A stretch of DNA of 64,000 nucleotides from the NCBI GenBank assembly GCA_004346725.1, contig SMDE01000001.1, positions 124,001 through 188,000 of the forward strand. The letters are read 5' to 3'. This stretch comes from Phytobacter diazotrophicus (GTDB lineage Bacteria; Pseudomonadota; Gammaproteobacteria; Enterobacterales; Enterobacteriaceae). Made by a program: the position numbers and the translations under genes. The notes below the pieces were generated by a model, which worked only from the letters and a program-made list of their open reading frames with translations, was not told where the DNA came from and ran no database searches. How positions within the stretch are numbered: the first letter of the stretch is position 1; every line of letters starts with the position of its first letter. This document shows positions 8,268 to 16,987 of the stretch, piece by piece.

Positions 8268-9044
8268 ATGGTCAGAAGTGGGTTAGAAGTTCAGCAAGCG
8301 GCTGTGAAAGCGCTGTTCCTGCGCGAGATTAAAACGCGATTTGGTAAGTACAGACTCGGTTACTTTTGGGCAGTTTTAGAACCAGCAGCACATTTGCTTG
8401 TCCTCATGGTTATTTTTGGTTTCATAATGCACAGAACGATGCCAGATATATCATTTCCCGTATTTCTATTAAATGGCATTATTCCCTATTTTATTTTTAC
8501 CAATATAACTAATCGCTCGATTGGTGCTATCGAGGCGAATCTGGGATTATTTAACTATCGTCCAGTAAAGCCAATTGATACAATCATTGCCAGAGCATCT
8601 CTGGAAACCTTAATATATGCCGCTGTATATTTAATGCTTATGGCGATAGTGTGGGTTTTGGGGGAGGAGTATTCAGTAACTAATATTCTTATATTAGTAT
8701 TTAGTTGGTTTTTATTAATTATATTCTCATGTGGACTGGGTTTGGTTTTCATGGTCCTTGGTAAAACCTTTCCAGAACTTGCAAAATTTTTGCCTATAGT
8801 GTTGAAACCTCTATATTTTATTTCATGCATTATGTTTCCAATCCACTCAGTTCCTAAAGGATATTGGCATTATCTTTTATGGAATCCAATTGTTCATGCT
8901 ATTGAGCTCAGCCGAGAATCTGTTGTCGCCGGATATTTGACCGATGGCGTTAGTTTGGGATATTTAGCTTTGAGCGCAATAATAATGCTTTTCATTGGGT
9001 TAGCGTTGTACAGGACACGTGAAGAGGCGATGTTAACATCATGA
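8268..9044 (+). CDS. kpsM: Capsule polymer ABC exporter, membrane subunit KpsM
   Basis: This is the inner membrane permease of the group 2 capsule exporter (ABC-2 family). It forms the channel with KpsT and passes lipid-linked capsule polymer to KpsE/KpsD. From the ATG at 8268 it has 258 aa, the usual KpsM length. It carries the conserved ALFLREIKTRFG near the N-terminus, about six membrane segments, and the C-terminus LYRTREEAMLTS. The longer frame from 8208 would translate the ops element and is rejected. The stop overlaps the kpsT start. It is first in an operon running into region 2 and should depend on RfaH. Confidence 0.95.
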   Translation: MVRSGLEVQQAAVKALFLREIKTRFGKYRLGYFWAVLEPAAHLLVLMVIFGFIMHRTMPDISFPVFLLNGIIPYFIFTNITNRSIGAIEANLGLFNYRPVKPIDTIIARASLETLIYAAVYLMLMAIVWVLGEEYSVTNILILVFSWFLLIIFSCGLGLVFMVLGKTFPELAKFLPIVLKPLYFISCIMFPIHSVPKGYWHYLLWNPIVHAIELSRESVVAGYLTDGVSLGYLALSAIIMLFIGLALYRTREEAMLTS

Positions 9045-9706
9045 TAAGAATTGAAAATCTCACGAAATCCTACCGCACTCCCCAGGGGCGCCATTATGTC
9101 TTTAAAGATTTGAATGTTGAGTTGCCTGGCGGTAAAAGCGTTGCACTGCTTGGACGAAATGGAGCAGGAAAATCAACACTTCTTCGCGTTATAGGAGGCA
9201 TAGATAGGCCTGATAGTGGCAGTATATATACGAATAAAACAATATCCTGGCCTGTGGGGCTATCTGGTGGTTTTCAGGGCAGCTTAACAGGGCGGGAAAA
9301 CGTTAAATTTGTTGCACGCTTATATTCTGAGAAATCAGAATTAAAAAATAAAGTTGATTTCGTTGAAGAATTTGCAGAATTAGGTAAATACTTTGATATG
9401 CCAATCAAGTCTTATTCCTCAGGGATGAAATCCCGGTTGGGTTTTGGTTTAAGTATGGCTTTTAAATTTGATTACTATCTCGTCGACGAAGTTACAGCAG
9501 TAGGTGATGCCAGATTTAAGCAGAAATGCTCAGATCTTTTTAAATCCCGCCATTCTGAATCCAGTTTCTTAATGGTGTCACATAGCTTAAATTCTTTGAA
9601 AGAATATTGTGATGTTGCTCTCTTCTTAGGTCGAGATAATGTTGTTCATTATTTCGATAATGTCGAAAATGCAATTAAAAAATATTTGGAAGAAGAAAAG
9701 CTTTAG
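9041..9706 (+). CDS. kpsT: Capsule polymer ABC exporter, ATPase KpsT
   Basis: This is the 221-aa ATPase that powers export through KpsM. Walker A is GRNGAGKS (38-45), the ABC signature SSGMKSRLG is near 126, and Walker B YYLVDE is at 145-150. A switch His lies in MVSHSLNS. The gene overlaps kpsM by four bases (ATGA), so the two subunits are co-translated. The first region 2 gene follows after 23 bp in the same direction, as in E. coli group 2 loci. Confidence 0.95.
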   Translation: MIRIENLTKSYRTPQGRHYVFKDLNVELPGGKSVALLGRNGAGKSTLLRVIGGIDRPDSGSIYTNKTISWPVGLSGGFQGSLTGRENVKFVARLYSEKSELKNKVDFVEEFAELGKYFDMPIKSYSSGMKSRLGFGLSMAFKFDYYLVDEVTAVGDARFKQKCSDLFKSRHSESSFLMVSHSLNSLKEYCDVALFLGRDNVVHYFDNVENAIKKYLEEEKL

Positions 9707-9729
9707 AAGTAAAAAACGGCCATAGTTAA

Positions 9730-10722
9730 ATGCTTACTGCAATAATTCCAATCGATCTAAAACGTAGGTCGAAAGATCTCATCGAAAAAGCGCTAGTGTT
9801 AGCCGAGGTTGCTCAGCAATCTAACGTTAAGATAATATTTGGACATAATAACCGTGGAACTCGCTATGATTTTGAATTAATTTCTCGGTTACAGAGATAT
9901 CCATATGTGCAGATGAATTCTAAAAAAAATGTGTCTGAATATATTAATTCATCTTTGTTACGAAATTTAGCATTTGAACTGGTTGACACGGACTATATAA
10001 TTTTACTTGATGTTGACATTTATCCAGATTTTGATCTTTTTATAAAGTACAAAGATAAAATTGAAAGATCGATAAGACCATTTTACGTATTACCATGTCT
10101 TTATCTTACTGAATATGGGACCACGCTTTTAAGGAAAAAAAAGGTTTCCGTTGAGGGAATGAAGAAAAAATTTTTTGATTTCTCCCGTAAAGAATTTTTG
10201 CATCTGGCTAGCCCATCATCAATTACAATTTTGAAATCCGACGATTATAGGATGATAAAAGGGTTTGATGAAAGATTTCGGGGGCATGGATATGAAGATT
10301 TTGATTTCCTCATACGATTATATGAATTACATGGCATGTTAAAAAAATTTAATGATTTCACGCTTGATAAAACGGAGAGATCGCCCCTGTTTGCGGTTGG
10401 CTTTAGAAGATATCTAGGAGAAGCTTGTCTTGAAGTTCTGCTTGAAAAAGATATGGCTTTTCATCTCTATCATGAAAAAGACGGCCATGAAGACTATTAT
10501 TTAGCGCGTCAGGAAAATTATAAAAAACTTATCGAGGCACATTCACATAATGTTAGCGATCAGGAAGAAATAAATTCGACACTACTCGTACCTTTCGTTT
10601 CTCTTTGCGTTAATCAGGGCAAGAGTATTCATGATTATGCGATTTTCTTTGATAATAAACCTGGACATATAGATCGATTTGATACATTTAAAAGACGAAT
10701 CAATTTTCTATTGAATAAGTGA
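9730..10722 (+). CDS. Capsule glycosyltransferase, GT-A fold with galactosyltransferase-type C-terminal motif
   Basis: The 330-aa product is a family 2-like glycosyltransferase. A DVD metal/nucleotide-sugar motif is at 94-96 (within ILLDVDIYP). A C-terminal GFDERFRGHGYED motif (178-190) resembles the catalytic-domain signature of beta-galactosyl and chondroitin-type transferases. No membrane segment is seen, so it is probably cytoplasmic and membrane-associated. It probably adds the hexose of the repeat unit, with galactose as a guess by analogy to E. coli K2/K62-type loci. It lies between kpsT and the TagF-like polymerase. The DNA is A+T-rich compared with the backbone. Confidence 0.75.
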   Translation: MLTAIIPIDLKRRSKDLIEKALVLAEVAQQSNVKIIFGHNNRGTRYDFELISRLQRYPYVQMNSKKNVSEYINSSLLRNLAFELVDTDYIILLDVDIYPDFDLFIKYKDKIERSIRPFYVLPCLYLTEYGTTLLRKKKVSVEGMKKKFFDFSRKEFLHLASPSSITILKSDDYRMIKGFDERFRGHGYEDFDFLIRLYELHGMLKKFNDFTLDKTERSPLFAVGFRRYLGEACLEVLLEKDMAFHLYHEKDGHEDYYLARQENYKKLIEAHSHNVSDQEEINSTLLVPFVSLCVNQGKSIHDYAIFFDNKPGHIDRFDTFKRRINFLLNK

Positions 10723-10763
10723 AATTTTAATAGTGTTATCAGTTATAACATTAGGATGTTAAA

Positions 10764-13700
10764 GTGATTATAAAGAAATTAAGAAAAATGGTCAGGGAAC
10801 CCAAGAAATTTATAGCTGACTCTAAATTTATAAAAAAGATAAAACCATGCGGATTCTATTTAAATAATAATCCATCAATTGGGTTTATCATCATTGCAAA
10901 TAATGAACAAGAAATTAACGATTCCGTTGAAAGCGTGGTTCTGGCAAATAAAACGTCAGGGTTAAATAGCCCATACGTGATAATTAATAGCAGCGAAGTT
11001 ATAAATATCACTGATGAGATTCACTCAGCTGCAAGTAAAGTAAATACCTTTTATGTGAAAATCCTCGAGCAAGGTGAATTATTACATAAAAATTTCCTTA
11101 AAAATTATCATCTGTATAATTTCAGTTCTCAGTCAGCAGAAATAGTTTTACACGGATATACAAATGATACTTCTGTTACACAACTCGATCCATTAATTGC
11201 CAATTTAAAAACGAGCGCAAATGTCGAAAACCTAACATCAAAGGATTACTTTTTTCCGTCATTGGCTGTGATTTTTTTTAAAACTAAATATCTTTATGAA
11301 ATAAAAAAATTCATCAAACCAGATGCCATAGCAAGTAAGGTTATTAATGCTCTTAAAATTTCTGCTTTAAGTGTGTTAGATTCTGATATCCATTTTATTC
11401 CAAATGCTTTTTCGTGTAGTAGTTCTGGCTCTAGTCTCGAATCTGAACTCCAGGAAATTGTAAAAGAAGGAAATTCGCTAAAAATATTATTATTTGAAGT
11501 TAAAGATATTCTCAAAGTTAAACAATTTTCGAAACAGGAAAGTAAATATTTATTTTGCCTCATTCATAACATTATACTTCTCTTACTTAAGAATAAAAAA
11601 GCTGACGAATTAATAAATCAAGACTTACAGGATGAAATAAAAACTTGCCTTGTTACACTTGTTAATTTACTTGGGGTCGATGTTTTAAAAGGCTATTCGG
11701 CAAAAAACTATAATCATGTGCATAAAATAGGGTATTTAAAACTCTTAGGTTTAGATGCTGAAAGAGATCTGTGCTACATCGAAGACGTCAACCTTTCAAA
11801 CATGAGTGTTAAATTTAAAATTGCCTCACATCATGACACTCTTCCGCGATTGTTTTTAAATGGCAAAGAGACGATACCCTTGTCCGCAAAAGTAAGGGAA
11901 TTAACCATATTCGATCTCTCCTTTTCCTTTGAAATCTATTTTTGGGTCTCCTACAATTCAACGACTCAGGAACTATCTTTGCAGAATGATTTTATCACCG
12001 GTATCATTGTAAATGGCAAGCGCTTATCAAAAGTCGCAATAGTGAGTATTATTAATAGCCACGTTCGTAAAAATGTACAGTCTTATGCAATAACGAGAAA
12101 AGCAAAAATATTGCGTTCTATAGCTACATCTTCAATTATAAAAAATAAGTATTCTAATTCTTGGTTGTTTATTGATAATGAATTGCGTGCAGATGATAAT
12201 GCAGAACATTTTTATCGTTATGTTTCAAAATATCATCCTGGGGAAAAATGCTATTTTTTGATTAGTGAGCAATCTCCCGATTGGCAACGTCTTAAGAATG
12301 ATGGTTTCAATTTGGTAAAGTTTGGTAGTTTAGCACATAGATTAGCGCTATTGAATGCAAAGTATCTCCTTTCATCTCATGCAAATCCCGCAATTGTTAA
12401 TTATCTGCCGCGCAAATATTATGCAGATATAATGAAATATAAATTTGTTTTTCTTCAGCATGGCATCACAAAAGACGACCAATCTGAATGGTTGAATAGT
12501 AGGAAAATTGATTATCTTGTTACTGCTGCACGACATGAATTTAGCGATATCTCTGGTCGTGGAAGGTATCGTTATACTTCTCAAGAGACAATTCTGACTG
12601 GCTTTCCTCGTTATGATAACCTCAGAAAGCGTGATGAAAGTAAAAAACAAATCCTTATAATGCCAACATGGCGTAAAAGCTTAGCTGGAGAATTAATAAG
12701 AAAATCCAGTAAGCGTGTTAAAAACCCTGAATTTATTAATTCATTATTTTGTGAAATGTGGGGAGGCTTTCTCCGTTCAGAGCAGCTTCGCAAAACAACA
12801 GAGGATTATGGATATAGCATAATATTCTTACCTCATCCAAATCTAACTGATTATTTGTCTGAGTTGGCGATACCAGACTATATCCAGGTTGGAGATCTAA
12901 CCAGTTGTAGTATTCAGGAAATATTTAAAGATGCAGATCTACTGATCACTGATTATTCTTCCGTTGCATTTGATGTTGCATATATGAAGAAGCCAATAAT
13001 CTATTTCCAGTTTGATAGTACAACTTTCTTCTCTGAACATTCATACTCTAAAGGTTATTATGACTATGAGGAGCTTGGTTTTGGACCAGTAGTTGGTGAT
13101 ATTGATACATTAAATGCTGAACTTAAAAACACGCTTGCAAATAAATCTATATTGACCCCTTTTTATGATAAAAGAATTAAATCCTTCTTTCCTTATGATG
13201 ATCATAACAACTCTTCGCGTCTCTTCAACCGATTAAAGAATGAAGGTGTTAAAGTTTATGACTGCGAAACTATTCTTGAATATCTTGAAAGATATACAAG
13301 TAATTTAGAGTTTAAATCTATAGACACATTTTTGAGTAGCTTCGAAACTAATTTAATAAAAATGCCTCTTTATCTCCATGACAGGCTAATAGAAGTATTT
13401 GAAGATATAGTTTTTATTTGTAAGCTTGATAATAATGATAATATTTTGTCAAAAATAGAAGTAATACAGAATAATATAACTTTTAATACGCCAACAGATT
13501 TTTCATTTGCAGATAGCTTTCAAGTTATACCTGATGCAATGCAAGTTCTCAAATATACTGAAAACTATTTGTTAAAGCTAAAATCGCGTAAAGTATTTGA
13601 AAAAGGGTCTAATTTAAATTTATATAATTATTGCTGTTCGCTAATTTCATTCGTGGATTTTTATAATAAGCAGGATTACCAGGGAGCTTTAACGGTATAC

Positions 13701-14540
13701 ACTAGTAAATTAGAACGCAATGCTGAACAAAATCCAAGGAATGTAATGCTTTTAAATTGCTTGACATTAATCAAGAATGGGGAAGCAGCGAAGGCAATAA
13801 ACTCATTCTCTAGCTTAACGATGACTTCCGAAGAAAAAGAATACCTCCTTTCTGAAATCTATAAGCATCATCAGCCTGAGGATAGAATGAATCTTCAATT
13901 AAGCCAACTATTGCCGCTCAACGAAAACAGCATTATGGCTATAGAAACATTCCTACTTTTGAGCAAGAACACCCCGATAGATTTGCTGTGCCATTATAAC
14001 GAAAAGAATGTGATGCCAGACTCTATTCTTATTCATTATCTTGATCGTTTGTTCAGAGAGAAAAATTTCGCAAGCATGAGTGCTATTCTTAATGATGAGA
14101 TCAAGAAGAAATGCTATCTTATTTCAGATAATAATCGAGCAAAATATCTCTTCACGGTGTTTATATCTGAAGGAATCGAGAAATTCTTATCCGAACTCTT
14201 CATACTAACCGGAAATGGCAATCTAGTGTATGTTTTGGAAAGCATGTTTATTAATAATGACGATATCGATTTAGACGTTATTTTTAAAATTATTGAAAGT
14301 GTTGTTGCTAAAGATCTTTATCCATTCTCATGTGCAGAAATATATCAATATGCTTTATTGTTTTTTAAAAAATCACGGCCTGACCTGGCTAAGGAACTTA
14401 CTATCCTGTCAATTATAAAAAAACATGAGGAATTCTACAGCGATATTAAAAATTGGAAAGGGGCTGATGATTACAGAACTCTATTATCAGCAGTGTCTGA
14501 GTTGAATGATGCACTTGCTGGTTTAAATCGTATGCAATAG
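10764..14540 (+). CDS. Large TagF-like (CDP-polyol) phosphotransferase, predicted capsule polymerase
   Basis: This 1258-aa protein starts at GTG 10764 with an AGGA ribosome site. Residues about 30-230 look like a degenerate GT-A domain (GFIIIANNEQE). About 450-830 is a CDP-glycerol glycerophosphotransferase domain with LQHG near 563, TGFPRYD, MPTWR near 633, LPHP at 689-692 and ITDYSSVAFD near 730; the His and Asp in these motifs are the catalytic type of TagF. About 850-1258 is helical and TPR-like. Such multidomain polymerases make teichoic-acid-like capsules in Neisseria meningitidis H/Z, Actinobacillus pleuropneumoniae and E. coli K2-type strains. The substrate (glycerol-phosphate or another polyol-phosphate) is inferred. 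DNA is strongly A+T-rich. Confidence 0.85.
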   Translation: MIIKKLRKMVREPKKFIADSKFIKKIKPCGFYLNNNPSIGFIIIANNEQEINDSVESVVLANKTSGLNSPYVIINSSEVINITDEIHSAASKVNTFYVKILEQGELLHKNFLKNYHLYNFSSQSAEIVLHGYTNDTSVTQLDPLIANLKTSANVENLTSKDYFFPSLAVIFFKTKYLYEIKKFIKPDAIASKVINALKISALSVLDSDIHFIPNAFSCSSSGSSLESELQEIVKEGNSLKILLFEVKDILKVKQFSKQESKYLFCLIHNIILLLLKNKKADELINQDLQDEIKTCLVTLVNLLGVDVLKGYSAKNYNHVHKIGYLKLLGLDAERDLCYIEDVNLSNMSVKFKIASHHDTLPRLFLNGKETIPLSAKVRELTIFDLSFSFEIYFWVSYNSTTQELSLQNDFITGIIVNGKRLSKVAIVSIINSHVRKNVQSYAITRKAKILRSIATSSIIKNKYSNSWLFIDNELRADDNAEHFYRYVSKYHPGEKCYFLISEQSPDWQRLKNDGFNLVKFGSLAHRLALLNAKYLLSSHANPAIVNYLPRKYYADIMKYKFVFLQHGITKDDQSEWLNSRKIDYLVTAARHEFSDISGRGRYRYTSQETILTGFPRYDNLRKRDESKKQILIMPTWRKSLAGELIRKSSKRVKNPEFINSLFCEMWGGFLRSEQLRKTTEDYGYSIIFLPHPNLTDYLSELAIPDYIQVGDLTSCSIQEIFKDADLLITDYSSVAFDVAYMKKPIIYFQFDSTTFFSEHSYSKGYYDYEELGFGPVVGDIDTLNAELKNTLANKSILTPFYDKRIKSFFPYDDHNNSSRLFNRLKNEGVKVYDCETILEYLERYTSNLEFKSIDTFLSSFETNLIKMPLYLHDRLIEVFEDIVFICKLDNNDNILSKIEVIQNNITFNTPTDFSFADSFQVIPDAMQVLKYTENYLLKLKSRKVFEKGSNLNLYNYCCSLISFVDFYNKQDYQGALTVYTSKLERNAEQNPRNVMLLNCLTLIKNGEAAKAINSFSSLTMTSEEKEYLLSEIYKHHQPEDRMNLQLSQLLPLNENSIMAIETFLLLSKNTPIDLLCHYNEKNVMPDSILIHYLDRLFREKNFASMSAILNDEIKKKCYLISDNNRAKYLFTVFISEGIEKFLSELFILTGNGNLVYVLESMFINNDDIDLDVIFKIIESVVAKDLYPFSCAEIYQYALLFFKKSRPDLAKELTILSIIKKHEEFYSDIKNWKGADDYRTLLSAVSELNDALAGLNRMQ

Positions 14541-14570
14541 GGAAAATTAAATTTTCGGAAATTTAAAGAA

Positions 14571-15473
14571 ATGAGATGGTTTACTCGCGATATTGTTATT
14601 GCATCTATGTTGTTATTCTGTATAACAAATGTATTGGCTTCGCAAAAGGAGCCAATTATTATTGATACGCGCAACAACATACAAGGAATGGTGATTAACC
14701 TGGATGGAGGTGTTTATACGTTAGAACACCAAAGTAATAATCCTATACCTTTAGTCTATTTGAATCAAGATGGGGAGCGTAATATAATACTAACTGATAG
14801 TTCCATCGGTCATCAAGGCATAGGTGTATACGAAGATCGCACGCGTGGAATGAATTTGATTTTTACCAGCAAAAAAAATTCACCATTTAGCGGGCTTGCT
14901 TTCCTGATCAAAAATGATGATCTTGTAATGAAGCGTGAGATCGTTTTTTTTGATGATTCTTTTTTCAAAAAAAATGAAGTAATACCCACGATTTCCAGTG
15001 ATGGTAAGTTTCTAATAGTTCGCGGGCGATTCGCTTCAAGGAACATGATAATCAGAGTTTTTGATTTGGAATATATCGTTGGCAAGATTATAAATTCAAA
15101 TAAAGATATTATCTTTGTAACTTCGGGTTATAAATATCAATGGTCTTTACCTAATAATATATTTACATATAAATCCGGCGAGTTAAGACCATTACAGGCA
15201 ATTGCATCCAATGGAAAAATAGTAAGTATTGTTTTGGGCAATGCAAGAGTAAATCCTAAGGCTATTTATAGTTTTACAATGGATGGAAATTTACTGGGCT
15301 CTAATACGAACGTTACTGTGGGTATGGACAGGGTTAAATCTTATGGTGAGGAAGGTTTTTTTGAACCAGAAGGCTTGAGTATAGACGATAATGGAATCTT
15401 ATCAATACTAATGTTGATTGGTAGAAAAAATAGCATTAGTAACTATATATATAAATATTCCGAAGCTGATTAA
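14571..15473 (+). CDS. Secreted protein of unknown function, last gene of capsule region 2
   Basis: I do not recognise this 300-aa protein with certainty. Residues 1-23 form a signal peptide (Arg near the start, hydrophobic ASMLLFCIT, then a VLAS cleavage-type site), so it should be periplasmic or secreted. The rest is rich in beta-strand-like segments, with repeated short blocks containing NLDGG, LNQDG, SSDGK, TMDGN and IDDNG, which suggests a beta-propeller. GFFEPEGLSID near the C-terminus recalls TagC/phage receptor-binding propellers, but this is a weak impression. It follows the polymerase by 30 bp in the same direction and shares its A+T-rich composition. A role in trimming, binding or releasing the polymer is possible. 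Confidence 0.6.
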   Translation: MRWFTRDIVIASMLLFCITNVLASQKEPIIIDTRNNIQGMVINLDGGVYTLEHQSNNPIPLVYLNQDGERNIILTDSSIGHQGIGVYEDRTRGMNLIFTSKKNSPFSGLAFLIKNDDLVMKREIVFFDDSFFKKNEVIPTISSDGKFLIVRGRFASRNMIIRVFDLEYIVGKIINSNKDIIFVTSGYKYQWSLPNNIFTYKSGELRPLQAIASNGKIVSIVLGNARVNPKAIYSFTMDGNLLGSNTNVTVGMDRVKSYGEEGFFEPEGLSIDDNGILSILMLIGRKNSISNYIYKYSEAD

Positions 15474-15698
15474 AGATGATTTTATATGATGTTGCGGAAT
15501 TTACCATTCTGAATTTCAGGGGAAATATCGAAGAATGCATTGTCAATGTTATTTGCTGTGTTAAATAACATTATATTGATAATAGATTTTACAATATCTC
15601 ATTCTGGATCACCAAAGATAAAATATGACAAGAATTATCAAATCCATTTTTACGGTATTGTCCTTAAAACTAGCTGATGGCGAGTGATTTACATCAAG
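15474..15698. other. Convergent intergenic region between capsule regions 2 and 1, with inverted repeat
   Basis: An A+T-rich 225-bp gap separates converging operons. A perfect 9-bp inverted repeat, ATGTTATTT (15546-15554) with AAATAACAT (15563-15571), could form a weak hairpin. No strong intrinsic terminator with a T-run is visible, so read-through and antisense transcription into the opposite operon are possible. Confidence 0.45.
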
Positions 15699-16964
15699 TC
15701 ACTTCACCATGTTTTGACTTTGTAATTCATTGCTAAGATGATTGACTTTTTTAATTACGAATCGCTTTATGCATTCAACATCCGTTTTTTCCCCATAATA
15801 CACCGCATTTATCTGCGTATTCTCCAGCAAATACTCACGAAATTTCTTAAACAACTTCATGTCCGGCTTGAAATTTGCCGTCCAGAACTGGTGCAAGTGT
15901 CCCTGATATGTCATCCCTTTGATGTCATACAGGGCGTTGCCCATCACCTTCAACGGTTTGTTATGCACTAACGCTGAAATTCCCGCCGTACTGTTAATCG
16001 TCACCACGGCTTTGGCATGCGTCAGTAATTCCGGCATCGGTAAATCGTGGACATAAATTATGCGATTGGTCACGCCATACTTTTTACTCAGCCGCTTAAT
16101 CAACGGGCCATACAGACGATGCCCGCGATCCATAGGGTGGTGCTTAATGATCAGCACATCGTCTTTCGGCGCTTTGCGTGCAAACGAGAAGATCACATCG
16201 TTAATATAATCCCGGACATCAGCGTATGGGCTATGGTTGCGGATCTGACTATCGTTATAGACCTGCAAAATCGCAAGGTAATAGCGTTGATCGAATGTCG
16301 TCTGCAGCGTCTCCATTACGCCACGTTGTTTCCAGCCATACCATTGCTTACGCCACCACGCGCGCACCCAGCATTTTGCCTCGTACCATGGTGAAAAAGA
16401 TTTGTGATGGCGATAATGCATGAACTCGTGTCTATAACGCCAGCCGACAAGATAATACCATGTCGCGTGGATGTAACGGCGGCCTGAGGACGGTTTCAGT
16501 GGCTGGGGTTCTGAGGGCGGGAAATCTGGCAAGCTCCGGTAAAAATCAGGATCACGGGGCAGGGGGGAGAAAGCATTCACTCCGCCTTCTTCAAGTGTAA
16601 TAAAATGAGGCCGCAGATAGCCCTCTTCGAAAGCCAGGAAACGAATACCTTTCGCTTTCGCCCAGGCATGCGCCGCCCTATGCAATGGACGGCAGTCACC
16701 GAAGCACAAGATGGTGTCGAATGGATAAACCTTCCAGGTCTCTTTCAGCCAGGTCGGGAATTCCTTCGGCGTTTGTGTATAAGTAAGGTGCTGACGATGT
16801 CGACAATAAAAACGATCGCCACCATTAAATACAACATTTACCGCTTCGCGTTCCAGCGTCTCCAGCCAGTTGGCGACATCATTGAAGAAAGGCCCCATTG
16901 GTCCTTGCAACAGCAGATATTTTTTCCCAGCGAGTAATGTCTTAACGGTATTATTTTGCATCAT
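15699..16964 (-). CDS. kpsS: Kdo-linker transferase KpsS (capsule lipid anchor synthesis)
   Basis: KpsS adds the first beta-Kdo to lyso-phosphatidylglycerol, starting the poly-Kdo linker that KpsC extends. The 421-aa product has KYLLLQGPMGPFF near the N-terminus and FNGGDRFYC, CFGDCRP, FEEGYLRP and IKHHPMDRGHR, all hallmarks of the KpsS (capsule polysaccharide biosynthesis) family. Its C-terminus is somewhat longer than the E. coli form I recall. It is the last gene of region 1, 23 bp after kpsC, and converges with region 2. GC content is close to the chromosomal backbone and higher than in region 2. Confidence 0.93.
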   Translation of the reverse strand: MMQNNTVKTLLAGKKYLLLQGPMGPFFNDVANWLETLEREAVNVVFNGGDRFYCRHRQHLTYTQTPKEFPTWLKETWKVYPFDTILCFGDCRPLHRAAHAWAKAKGIRFLAFEEGYLRPHFITLEEGGVNAFSPLPRDPDFYRSLPDFPPSEPQPLKPSSGRRYIHATWYYLVGWRYRHEFMHYRHHKSFSPWYEAKCWVRAWWRKQWYGWKQRGVMETLQTTFDQRYYLAILQVYNDSQIRNHSPYADVRDYINDVIFSFARKAPKDDVLIIKHHPMDRGHRLYGPLIKRLSKKYGVTNRIIYVHDLPMPELLTHAKAVVTINSTAGISALVHNKPLKVMGNALYDIKGMTYQGHLHQFWTANFKPDMKLFKKFREYLLENTQINAVYYGEKTDVECIKRFVIKKVNHLSNELQSQNMVK

Positions 16965-16987
16965 CGTCCATGAGTCTCAAATTAACA

